NCBI GenBank assembly: GCA_029532415.1 | Contig: JAQOTA010000007.1 | Coordinates: 1 to 64,000 of the forward strand | Source: Marasmius tenuissimus | Taxonomy: Eukaryota; Basidiomycota; Agaricomycetes; Agaricales; Marasmiaceae | Direction of reading: 5' to 3' | Length of the DNA stretch: 64,000 nucleotides | In this document: one piece after another, positions 11,170 through 21,499 of the stretch | Position numbering within the stretch: the first letter of the stretch is position 1 | How the letters are laid out: each line of letters starts with the position of its first letter | Notes under the pieces: model-generated | The model's database searches: none | The model's input: only the letters and a program-made list of their open reading frames with translations | Told to the model about the DNA's origin: nothing | Made by a program: the position numbers and the translations under genes

Positions 11170-11626
11170 TTAGGAACAACATTGCCCGCTAAATGTGCAA
11201 GTGACTGGTTGATTCGTCGCTAAACAATGTAGGTTGTTTTCATCCCATCGCCACCATCATCAAACCTCGTTGATATCTTGTCTACAGCTCACTTGCTTCT
11301 ACCTCCCGGCTGTAGCACTTTGGCCGGTACGTGGGGTGTCATGTGGCTTTCATGTATGTTCATTATCTGTTTACTTTCACTCAAGTTCTAATCCGTCCGA
11401 ATATCTGGGTTGATATGACGGTGCTCGTATCGGCCGGCACAACAGCAAAAAGATCAGGCATCATTAAGACCGACTTCTGATAGTCATGTGAGCTCAACGG
11501 GTTCGTCGTATTGGTGGACATAACAAGGTCCATTACAGCATCTGGAACACGAGGCTCAATAACCAGCCTCACATATACAGCTCATGCACGAGCGACAAAA
11601 CGACGTTCTTCCCTTCCCTCTGCCAT
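11170..11626 (-). pseudogene. Unit A copy of the small divergent gene (broken)
   Basis: Same three-exon layout as 18524-18983 on the minus strand: MAEGREERRFVAR start, VMDLVMSTNTTNPL core, a GTAAAC donor and a short C-terminal exon ending in TAA at 11172-11170. A TGA at 11584-11582 interrupts exon 1 after about 14 codons, where the other copy has CAA. Its ATG is 37 bp from the ATG of the neighbouring plus-strand pseudogene, the same spacing as in the other unit. Confidence 0.4.
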
Positions 11627-11662
11627 CACTAGCAACCATCGTCTCGGTTTGGTTCTTTGTGG

Positions 11663-13985
11663 ATGGCAACGAATGATATCTTGACTGACGCCAGAGACAT
11701 CCACATCGGCCATAATGCAACCATTCAAAGCGTGAGCGGCAATTTGACGACAACAAACACATATTACAATGATCAAGGGGACACGGTAGAATTGGTGTGT
11801 GGAGGCCATATACTGATTACCGGCGTTCTGACTGGAGTATAGTACGGAAATACATTCAGAAGGATACTCATGGGCGACATCATCGTGTGGAGGGATGTCT
11901 CTTCACAGGTTGCAGAAGTGATTGTGGAAGCTAAGCACCGAGAATCAGATTGTGGCGAATCACAACAGTGGTCCGAAGTGATGAGAGTTAGGAGAACCAC
12001 ACAGCATGTCGAGGTGATGGGACTCCCAGGAAATTTCACAAGCATAGCAATTGAGAGATTAGACGGGACTCAAGGGGGTCTTGATTCTGTAAGTGCACTT
12101 CATGGGTGTTTGGGTCAGTATCTCATGAGCTGTCACAGATATCCGAGCGTGTATGTAGAGAGCTGGCATCTCGGCGGTATGTCCAGATACATGTACACGA
12201 AGTGGTCTTCTAATCTGGTCTCAGGTCGCTGCTATTTCCCCAGCTGGTTGGAATAGGCCAGTCCAAGCAGCCAACGTGGATTTTGCATGACGGTAGGAGT
12301 TTTTGGTCAGTGGTTTTATTTACGGGCACTGACAAGTATGTTGAAGAGCTGGCAAACGGGTTGGAATTTGTCAGTAAGATGTGGGCTGAAGGGGGTACAG
12401 TTGTCATTTACTACCTTTGGTATACATATGTATGTCCAACTTTTTGGCATCCCATGTCGGCTGATGATGTTTTTAGGCCACCTCATATGATGCTTTGCGT
12501 GCAGACAAGGCTCTCGCAATACCTGTGGGTGGTTTATTTAAAGAATTTACTTCTCTGATAGATGAGCGACAGGTTTTGGGCAAGCCAGGTCTTTGGAATT
12601 TCAACCTCAAAACCCACACTTGGCAATACGACATCCCATCCATCTCCCTCTTCCCACCAAACACCGACATCTCTCTCGAGCCGCACGGCTATTCACCAAC
12701 CCCGCTTCGCCACCAAACACCTCCCCGCCTCGAACCCACCGAGATCGTCGCCTACTTTCAAGACCAACTCGGCGACTTTTTGCATGTCATTGCGTCATCG
12801 GGGGAGATCAGGCACGTCGAAGATCTTCCAGCTTTCGCACGGCATGGTCATTTGACCTTCGGGGCTGTTGTCGACTGAAACCAACCCGAAATCCTCGCCC
12901 ACCTCCCCTCTACTCCCTCGCCTCAATGGTGTTTTGACAGCTTCAGCACCGGTGTTGAAGCCACCTACTCAACTTCTGGTAAGCTCATCTACCCAGCCCA
13001 TCTTTCTTGTGCTAACTTGTGTAGTACCATCTCGTGTGGATTTCTGTTCTGACCAGCCAGCGGTAAACGTAAACCTTCAGTTCTCACTGTGCTTGCCAGA
13101 TATATCTTGGCAACACACTGCCTACCTCACTCAATCTATTCCTTTTGCCTTCGGGTGTCATGATCCGGAGAATGATCTGGGCAAGTGCACCTCCATTTCT
13201 TGCCAAGTCCCCACTGATCTTCATTTCCCTCAGTATTCATTACTGACGTTCGATTTTCTCTTGTTGGCACAATCCCCAATAACCCCACATCCCCGACCCC
13301 CATTCATCTTTTTATCCCTCCTATGCTTATGGAGCATAGAAACGGGATGTTTTCTATACATTATCCTCTTCCCGGCTCTCTGTTCTACTGGTCCTTTGAC
13401 CCGTACGGAAAACATGCGATATCCGAGGAGGATTGGGAGACGTACGGGATTCCCAGGCTTAGGGTTTTGTTCTGGATTGGCTCGTCGTGGGACAGTACCG
13501 ATTACCGGGCAGTAGACGAGTATTTACAAACACGGAACTATGGCTCAGATGGTAGAATCTATGCATGGGAACGTGGGTATCCCGCATTAGTACCAGGTGA
13601 GTTGCAACTCCTGTTTATGTATCGGAGCCTCCGGGTTGTCGGCTCATTTCTGAGGCCTCAGGTGATCCTTTTGAAGCTGCAGCCTGTAACTCAAACGAGT
13701 CAAGTATAGATAGAAATTTGAACCATGTATTCTCAACAGGTAAGTGGCAGCTAGTATTGCAGAGCCATTTATTCATTGCCCTCTGTCATCTTCAAAGATA
13801 CTGTCCCTCGCCCTTGGATACGACCCAAAACAAATCCCTGAATAATCAGGTACATTCAGATCATCAAGACCACCGGAAAATCATCTCGGGGGCTCATGCA
13901 ATCGACTGGGAAGTCTAGGCCTGGTTCTTCAGCTTTGGCTGAACGAGTGCGACCAAACAGATCCAGGACAAGGAGAAGGTCGTAG
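11663..13985 (+). pseudogene. 10-exon family, copy A (two nonsense codons)
   Basis: Exons: 11663-11794, 11843-12088, 12139-12176, 12225-12429, 12477-12524, 12573-12978, 13025-13180, 13234-13596, 13662-13739 and 13798-13985. The first nine have exactly the lengths of the intact paralogue at 19020-21451, and all phases are conserved. The start is the ATG of MATNDILTDARD. Two TGA stops break it: 12876-12878 in exon 6, where the paralogue has CGA, and 13839-13841 in exon 10, where it has CGG. Intron 7 starts GCAAGT, a GC-AG intron. Outside the stops the frame is undamaged, so inactivation looks recent. Function unknown; the C-terminal block (SLFYWSFDPYGKH, then EEDWETYGIPRL) recalls hypothetical proteins of agaricomycetes, from memory only. 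Confidence 0.8.
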
Positions 13986-13989
13986 TATA

Positions 13990-16320
13990 TGTACACACAG
14001 CTCTCGTGTTATGATTGTTTTCTTTGCCTAATTGAGTCTGGCTCTTTGTACGAGTCACTTACCTTGTTCGGATTGACAGGTCGTTGTTGCCCCTGCTGCG
14101 CTAGAGACTCGGCATCTCTACTATCAAACTCGATGACACTAAATCGGGATAAAAACGCTCGAACTCTCGAAAGGTAATCATAAAGATAGATCTGGGAGTA
14201 CCAACTCCTAATCAAGCAGAAGGATTTGCCTGTTGTGAATGTGTCTGAAGGAGGAGGCTCATACGTTTGACCTCATGAAGAGGCGACCATATCTCGCCAC
14301 ATGGTCGCTGTAAATAGATTGTTGAATCTTGCACAGAGTCAGAGTCACAGAGTGGTTGGGCATGATTCGGTACACAAAGCAATCTGTGAAGGTTTCCTTT
14401 CAAATATATCTGGGCGAACTGTAGGTAACATTAGCACTCTCAAAGGACTTTAGGCTCAAAAGAGAATACGGACGCACCTGGGGTGTTATCACCAAATTGA
14501 AAGTGGACCAGTACCAATTCCGCCACTCCACAATTCTTTGAATGTTCAGCGTTACCTGATTGCCTAAACCACCGGTGATGCCTGTCAAACGCAAGGTGAA
14601 GTCGTCAGCGAAGGAAAGTAAGGTATTTGCCCACCTATGAGTCAACTCTCGTGTGAGCTGTGGAAATCATCCCTATGACTATAGTGCACATGGCCTAGTC
14701 CCCACTACTTCATACCTATTATACAAGCCGAGTGTCAACTTAGCGAAAAAGGATCATTGTAGGGTACTTTGGATCCCAATGACGAGAGAAGAAGGCAGGT
14801 TAGTGACGGGATTGACTCGTATCTGCGCGATCGAACACTTGGGACATCTCATACCTGTGTCATTTGAAGGTGCGTTCCAGATGATGAGAAAGATGGTTGG
14901 TCTATGAGACGCCGACCAGATATCACTGTTGAAGGTTTATCGCGAAGATTGCCCTCCGAATTTGACGAATTTGTTTCCTACGCAGCTAAGATAAACAAGG
15001 TGGTCAGCGGATGTAACGGCCAAAAGCCACAAAAATTTACCTACTCACACGCCCTGCCTTTGCGGAGTGAGTTCTCGGGTGAGCATAAGCCTTACGCGTA
15101 GATCTTGAATTCCCGACCCGAGGAGAGCAAACTCGCATGAGTAGAAGAAAAAGCTAAATGCTGGATTCTCTTTGCCGTAAGCACTTCATATTCAGGAGCC
15201 GGTGGAGGCAGATTCCGAGCTGCTAGCTACGGAGAGTTAATTTAGAAACACAGAGCATGAGTACAATGCGGAAATAGAACCCTCGAGTACGTAGTGCTTG
15301 AATTGGCTTGCTTGCGACCAGTTTTGTTCCGATCCGTTACCATCTATTCCTAACCATCTTCACCTGTTGTTTATGTACCTTTTCAGCGTCAGCAAATGTT
15401 CGAATATCTTTGTGTAGATTGATTATTAGAGAGAAACTTAACAGGGCGAGAACCCAAGTAAAGAACGGCGGGGCAAAGAAAGACAGACAATGATTAAGGA
15501 TCCTTGCTCTTTGGATCGTGATCCACCGAGAGCTTCATGCTAGTGCTATGGATCGAGAAGGACATGAGGCTTGTTCCGAACTGACAATGACTCCGTACCC
15601 TCTCTTCAGCCAACCGTATACAGGAAGCAGGGATGCGAGCCATTCCAAGTTGATCTGGTACAGCCAAAGTTCGTTGACCGCCAGAGTTCTGAACATAGTC
15701 AAATCAGGTTATCACCAGTCCACGGAACATGATTGAATAATGTACCTGGTGTCATCGTCATTCATCATATATCCTCTAGCCGGAACGTAGCCAGCCCCGG
15801 GCCTGAACAACCCTTATTCCCTCTGACTGAGTCCTCATACGCAATCAAATTGCCGATGCTGATATAGCAAAGACGCTGTCGGCGATCTGATCTGCAGCCA
15901 TTTGCCTTTGTCGTGGGTTCATGCGAGGGTAAGAATTCTAGTTCCCAATAACCAAGCCTCAATCTGCTGTGATTCTACCTCTAAGACGAGTAGTTCGTTG
16001 GATAACTCGGCCCCATATGAAGGCTCAAGAGAACAAGCATGATAGCCCGTGGCGAGAAACTCTAGGACAGTATCCCAAGTATGGGCAATATAGATGATTC
16101 ATGACATGGCAAAGGGGGGATTGTGTGTAGAACGCAAGAAACAACTGAGCAGACTACGGTCGTACCGTTTGATTGAATCAAACGGTGACCATACGTAGCT
16201 ATACAAGTCGGTGTGTGCCCATCTACACTCGACCAAGAATCCTTTGTATCGAATCTTCTCATGTTCGAGACATTCGTTCGAATAAGACTGAGTGAGATCT
16301 GGGAAAGTCAAAACCGCCTA
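13990..16320 (-). other. Probable decayed minus-strand gene(s), not resolved
   Basis: Short minus-strand open segments are bounded by plausible splice signals. One ends in PVNPNK before GTAAGTGACTC near 14060. One carries FADDFTLRLTGITGGLGNQ before GTAACG near 14555. Another reads WELEFLPSHEPTTKANG near 15920. I could not join them into one frame and recognise no domain. The segment has no visible match in unit B, where different DNA follows the 10-exon gene. Confidence 0.25.
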
Positions 16321-16439
16321 AGATTGGGTGAGAAAGGGGCGTACTGAGTCCTGATTAAGAATACTGGTCCAGGGGAATTTGATGGCTCATTCTCTATGAC
16401 CCACATAGTATCGTGGTTTGTCGTTTTCATCTGGGATGC

Positions 16440-17700
16440 TACCTTACAGGTCAGTTAGAGGTAAGTGCTGATTACGATTTGATCAGATACGAAAGCCAGA
16501 TGATTTTTACCGCTTCACAAGGGGGCCAGTGTTGATGTCTCAAATCCAGGTCTCCTCCTTCTCGGAGTACCTGACTAATTCCTCGGAACATGGCTCATCG
16601 GGAAGCGGTACCGGAACATAATATTCAGTTCGGGTTAGAGACGACACGAGGGAGGTATCTGTTTTCCCATATTGGTTCCTGTGCTTATGAACACACCCCA
16701 CAATGTAGCAACGAACAAATTAAATTTCGGTTGAACTCCGCGGTGACTTTTTCACCAGCCTCTTGGAGCGGGGCGACTTGTATTGATCTAGTGGGAGGTC
16801 AACGCCGAGAGGTTAAACTTGTTGCCGGAACTATGCGTTGTGAAAGATCTTCGAGGTATGCTCGTCACTCTTCAAGCTCTGTTTCGTTCCCATGGCTTGG
16901 TTTTAGTAGATTCATATCCCAGCAATTGCTGAGCGCTGACCATCAACATTGTGAGACTTTATTCCAATAGTCGTACGCTCGCGTCTGGGAACGTCTTGTA
17001 TTTGGTAGATACCGGAGAATTTGAGACTCTAAAATTCCACGATGCAATTTATGGGAAAGAGATCGCGTTCTCGTCTGTCTCTTTGGCCAATTTGTTGACC
17101 TCAGCAAGACTCTGCTTGAGTACATCACCGGACGTCGTTCATTCCAATTCCGTTCGCATATAACTAGCACAGGTTGGTCGGAGGTACGTGTGAACCTGTG
17201 AAGCCCATCCTCAGAGCTCAACATCGTGTTTTCTATATTAACACACAGCATATTTGAGTACTCCCAGTACCACGGACATCGCAAGAAAGGAGGATGTTGA
17301 TAACTTTTCCCGGGGTTTAACCTTTCAAAGGCCTGTATCGTTCTCCGAGCCGGGTTGATTCGGGTACGTCTCTTCCTCGAATCGCCCATTGCAGGTTTTT
17401 ATGAATCTATCTCTATTTGAAAACACCACGAATCAAACATAGACCTTCCGCATACCCGATCGCCACATATTTGAGCACTAGTAAGTGATGCCCCCCTTGT
17501 GCTACATTCTCTTTCATTAGCGGGTGAGTCAATACCAAGTAAAAGGGATGTGACTCTCGAACTCGCACTCGCAAAGCTCTTGACTCTTGCAGACTTATTG
17601 AGAGAAGTACGGGTATCAGCAACTCCAAAGGACCTCTGACTAAATTCATTCTATATCACTCGTACCAATAGTAGCCGAGAAGGTCACTGAAGTTCAAGTT
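16440..17700. pseudogene. Unit B left segment, paralogous to 9040-10330
   Basis: Second copy of the left part of the duplicated unit. Plus-strand peptides DLVGGQRREVKLVAGTMRCE (then GTATGC) and KFHDAIYGKEIAFSS match unit A in order. A 148-codon minus-strand frame at 16943-17389 is not conserved in unit A, so I treat it as chance. No complete gene model was obtained. Confidence 0.4.
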
Positions 17701-17747
17701 TGTGATCATTTTGTACAGTGACTTTGCGCAATACACGGTTTGTCTCG

Positions 17748-18209
17748 TTAAATGAAGAATGTAACAATGCATCGAGCAGCCAAGCACTGCACGAGCTCCA
17801 GTTCTGGTGTCAAGCCCATTGCCTTAGGGAAGTATGCGATGAGAGAATACTGAACCCACCAAGTGCTCGAATCGTCATTGATAGAAGTAGCTCGATCCTC
17901 CCCCCAAGCCCAATCGAATTCTGATTTTCCTAAGCTAGCAGACCATGAATTCACTGCTAGAACTAGATTGAAAGGAGTGAAGGTTTTAGATAAGTAAAAG
18001 AGATTTCTACCTCTCATTGATGCTCCATGAGTCATTTTAACGGAGTGAGGCTGAGAAGTCAGGGAGTGGTCAGGTGAATAGCCTAAGGTTCGACAGGAAG
18101 CTCTCGAGCTATTCGAGTCATAGCATTCATCGTGCCGCTTCCTCAGATCTAACAAATCTAGAACCAAATGAAACCGTTGGACTAGTGCCCACCCTAGACT
18201 CTGGTACAC
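17748..18209 (-). CDS. Hypothetical 153-residue ORF, unit B
   Basis: Open minus-strand frame starting MYQSLGWALVQRF, with LLDLRKRHDECYDSNSS near its N-terminus and a hydrophobic, Trp-containing second half. The unit A copy is frameshifted. No family is recognised, no splice signals clearly extend it, and it could be one exon of a larger gene or a chance frame in duplicated DNA. Confidence 0.3.
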   Translation of the reverse strand: MYQSLGWALVQRFHLVLDLLDLRKRHDECYDSNSSRASCRTLGYSPDHSLTSQPHSVKMTHGASMRGRNLFYLSKTFTPFNLVLAVNSWSASLGKSEFDWAWGEDRATSINDDSSTWWVQYSLIAYFPKAMGLTPELELVQCLAARCIVTFFI

Positions 18210-18523
18210 ACGAAGCGAGCGAGCCCAGACAATGAAAGGATAAAATTATGCATCGACTGAAACAGTTGTACACCTCTGAGCCAGATGATCAGGTGAGTCG
18301 CTCTTCACCTTGTCTTAACCAGGCCACGAGAACCTTTGCGACGGCTAGAGCGGTAGCTTTTTGTCAGAGAAACTGACAAGGTACTTTGGTGTGAACGTAC
18401 TATAACTAACTAGTCTATCGGGAGTACCAACTCGTCTTCTCGCCTTGTTTTTCTCGCCCAAGGTCACTATACTTTACGACAGCGCTGTTTCAACCGTAAA
18501 GGGTATATGGTGAGCAATCTTTG

Positions 18524-18983
18524 TTAGGAACAATATTGCCTGCTAGATGTACAAGTGACTGATTGATTCGTCGCTAAACAATGTAGGTTGTTGTTATCTC
18601 ATTACCACCATCCTCAAACCACCTTGTCGATATCTTGTCCACGGCTCACCTGCTTCTACGTCCCAGCTGCAGCGCTTTAGCTGGTACGTGGGGTACCATG
18701 TGGCTTTCGTGTATGTTTGTTATCTGCTTACTTTCATTCGAGTTCTAATCGGTCCGAACGTTTGGGTTGATATGGCGGTGCTCATATCGACCGGCACAAC
18801 AGCAAAAAGATTAGGCATCATGAAGACCAACTTCTGATAGTCATGTGAGCCCAACGGGTTCGTCGTATTGGTGGACATAACAAGGTCCATTACAGCATCT
18901 GGAACACGAGGCTTGATAACCAGCCTCACATATACAGCTTGTACACGAGCGACAAAACGACGTTCTTCCCTTCCCTCTGCCAT
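18524..18983 (-). CDS. Small 3-exon gene divergent from the 10-exon family gene
   Basis: Minus-strand model: exon 1 18983-18732 (84 codons, MAEGREERRFVAR...), intron with GTAAGC donor and TACCAG acceptor, exon 2 18680-18650, intron GTGAGC...GTTTAG, exon 3 18573-18524 ending TAA. The exons total 333 nt, a whole number of codons, for 110 residues. The core VMDLVMSTNTTNPLGSHDYQ and the splice sites are conserved in unit A, where a TGA breaks exon 1. No signal peptide, membrane span or known domain was seen. Its ATG is 37 bp from the ATG of the plus-strand gene, so any promoters would overlap. The same frame stays open upstream across exon 1 of that gene, so a longer N-terminus is possible. Confidence 0.4.
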
Positions 18984-19019
18984 CACTAGCAACGGTTGTC
19001 CCGGTTTGATTCTTTGTGG

Positions 19020-21451
19020 ATGGCAACAAATAATGTCTTGACTGATGCCAGAGACATCCACATTGGCCACAATGCAACTATACAAAGCGTGAGCGGCAAT
19101 TTGACGACGACAAATACATATTACAATGATCGAGGGGACACGGTAGAATTGGTATGTGGAGGCCATATACTGATTACCGACGTTCTGACTGGAGCATACT
19201 GACCTATTTCAATCAATTCGGATGTCACGCGTCACAGGCCCCCCAGTATCCGAAATTTTTCCGGATGGTCACTAGGTCACAGGGGGGTCATCCGAAATGT
19301 ACGGAAATATGTTCAGAAAGATACTCATGGGCGACGTCATTGTGCAGAGGGATGTCTCATTGCAGGTCCTAGAAGTGGTCGTGGAAACTAAACATCGAGA
19401 ATCGGATGGTGGGGAATTACAACAACGGTCCAAAGTGATGAGAGTTAGGAAAACCATGCAACATGTCGAGGTAATGGGACTACCCGGAAATTTCACAAGC
19501 ATAGCAATTGAGAGATTGGACGGGACTCAAGAGGGTCTTCAGATTGTAAGCACACTTGATAGGAGTCTGGGTCAGCATCTTATGAGCCATTGCAGATAGC
19601 AGAGAGAGTATGTAGGGAGCTGGCATCTCGGCGGTTTGTTCAGATACATGCTCGCGGAGTGATCTACTAACCTGAATACAGGTCGCCGCTAGTCCCCCAG
19701 CTGGTAGGAATAGGCCAGTCCAAGCACTCGATGTGGATTGTGCATGATGGTAGGGGTTTTTGGTCGGCGGGTTTATTTGCGGGCACTGACAAGTACGTTG
19801 AAGAACTGGCAAACGGGAAGGAGTTTGTCATTAAGATGTGGGCTGAAGGGAGTCAAGTTGTGTGGTACTACCTTTGGTATACTTCGGTATGTCCACCTTT
19901 TTGGCATCCCACATCGACTGATGATGTTTTTAGAATACCTCGGTGTTTGCTTTGTGGGAAGACAAGACTCTGACCCTACCTGTGAGTGGTTTATTAAGAG
20001 AATTTACCCCTCTGATGGATGAACAAACAGGTTTCGGCGGAGCGGGGTTTTTGGAATTTCAACCTCAAAACCCACGTGTGGCAATATGACATCCCATCCA
20101 TCTCCCTCTCCCCACCAAACACCGACATCTCTCTCGAAGCAATGCGCTATCCACCAATTCCACTTCGCCAAGAAACACCTCCCCGACTCGACCCCACCGA
20201 GATCGTCGCCTGCATCGAGAACCAACTCGGTGACTTTTTGCATGTGATTGCGTCATTTGGGGTGACGAGGCACGTCGAAGATCTTTCAGCTTTCGCACGT
20301 CATGGTCATTTGACCTTCGGGGCTGTCGTCGACCGAAACCAACCCGAAATCCTCGCCCACCTCCCCTCCACTCCCTCGCCTCAATGGTGTTTTGGCAACC
20401 GCAGCACCGGTGTTAAAGCCACCTACTTCACTTCCGGTATGTTAACCTGCCCAATCCATCTTTCGTGTGCTAACTTGTGTAGTACCATCTCGTGTTGATT
20501 TCTGCTCTGACCAGCCGGCGGTGAAGGTGAACCTTCACTTCTCCTTACACTTTCTAGACCCACTTCAACAACGTACTGCCTACCTCGCCCAGTCTGTTCC
20601 GTTTGCCTTTGGGTGTCATGATTTGTTCAATGACCTTGGCGAGTCCCCCTCCATTCCTTGCCAATTCCCCGCTGATCTTTATTTCCCTCAGTATTCATTA
20701 CTGACGTTCGATTGGCTCTTGGCGGCACAATCCCCAATAACTCCACATCCTCGACCCCCATTTATCTTTTTGTCCCTCCAATTCCTATAGAGCTTAGCAA
20801 TGGGGTGTACTCCATACACTATCCCCTTGTTGCCCCACTTTTTTACTGGTCCCTCGACCCGAACGGAGAACATGTGATATCAGAGGAGGATTGGGAGATG
20901 AACGGGATTCCCAAACTTGAGGTTCTGTCTTGGGTTGGCGCGTCGTGGGGCAGTGGGAGTTACTGGGCAGTACAAGAGTATTTACAAACACAGAACTACG
21001 ACTTGGATGGTAGAAAATATGCAGCAGAACATCAATATCCTGTGCTGATACCGGGTGAGTCGCAGCTCTGTTTTGTGTTTTGGGACTTTCTCTGGTATAT
21101 ACTTACTCCCGAGATTTTAGGTGATCCTTTTGACGTGAGGTTTTGTAACTGGAACGAGTCAGAAACAAGTGAAGACTGGAGTGATGCCAGCTCAGAAGGT
21201 GAGTGTTCAAGGACATCAGAGACTCTGGCCACTCATGCCGCCCTATAGACACTCAACATAGCGATCAGCCCCCCTCCGAAATTTCTCGAGCCACAGTTAC
21301 GCGAAATGGAAAGGCCCGGATGCTGAAATACACTCAAAAGATCTCTAGGGTCTTTAGGCGAATTACTCGGAGGTCTAAAGCAGGCCCTGCAGCTTTGGCT
21401 GATGTACCATCAACACGAAGAACCCGGAAAGACGGAAGAAAGAGTTTCTAA
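19020..21451 (+). CDS. 10-exon family, copy B, apparently intact, unknown function
   Basis: Exons: 19020-19151, 19276 or 19300-19545, 19596-19633, 19682-19886, 19934-19981, 20031-20436, 20483-20638, 20692-21054, 21121-21198 and 21249-21451 (TAA). With exon 2 at 19300 the sum is 1875 nt (624 residues). However, a palindromic insertion removed the intron 1 acceptor seen in copy A, and the CACTAG at 19270-19275 would give an in-frame 632-residue product. The N-terminus (ARDIHIGHNATIQSVSG) resembles the short Asn/Gly-rich leaders common on agaricomycete NLR-like and orphan proteins. The middle has QLVGIGQSK and WYYLWYTS; the C-terminal block has LFYWSLDPNGEH and EEDWEMNGIPKLEVLSW, then a basic tail. 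Intron 7 has a GCGAGT donor. No catalytic motif, signal peptide or membrane span was seen; probably cytosolic or nuclear. Confidence 0.82.
19199..19299. repeat. Palindromic insertion in intron 1 of copy B
   Basis: About 100 bp absent from copy A, lying between GGAGCATA and the exon 2 codons TAC GGA. It contains facing and repeated CGGATG...TCACAGG...CCG motifs and a central ATCCG/CGGAT hairpin, so it looks like a tiny foldback element. It displaces the original acceptor (GTATAG in copy A). Confidence 0.6.
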
Positions 21452-21499
21452 CCTATATCTAATTCAATCTTCGGCCATACTATTCGATAACGTTGCTCC

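Noticed and set aside
12430..12476. Frameshift in the 10-exon gene
   Set aside because: A GTATGT...CTGAT...TTTTTAG intron at the same place in both copies restores the frame.
16943..17389. 148-codon minus-strand ORF
   Set aside because: Not preserved in the paralogous segment at 9.6-9.9 kb, whereas the plus-strand reading is.
19634..19681. Shared TAA stop after exon 3 in both copies
   Set aside because: It lies inside an intron with GTATGT (A) or GTTTGT (B) donor and a CTAAC/CTAAT branch site.
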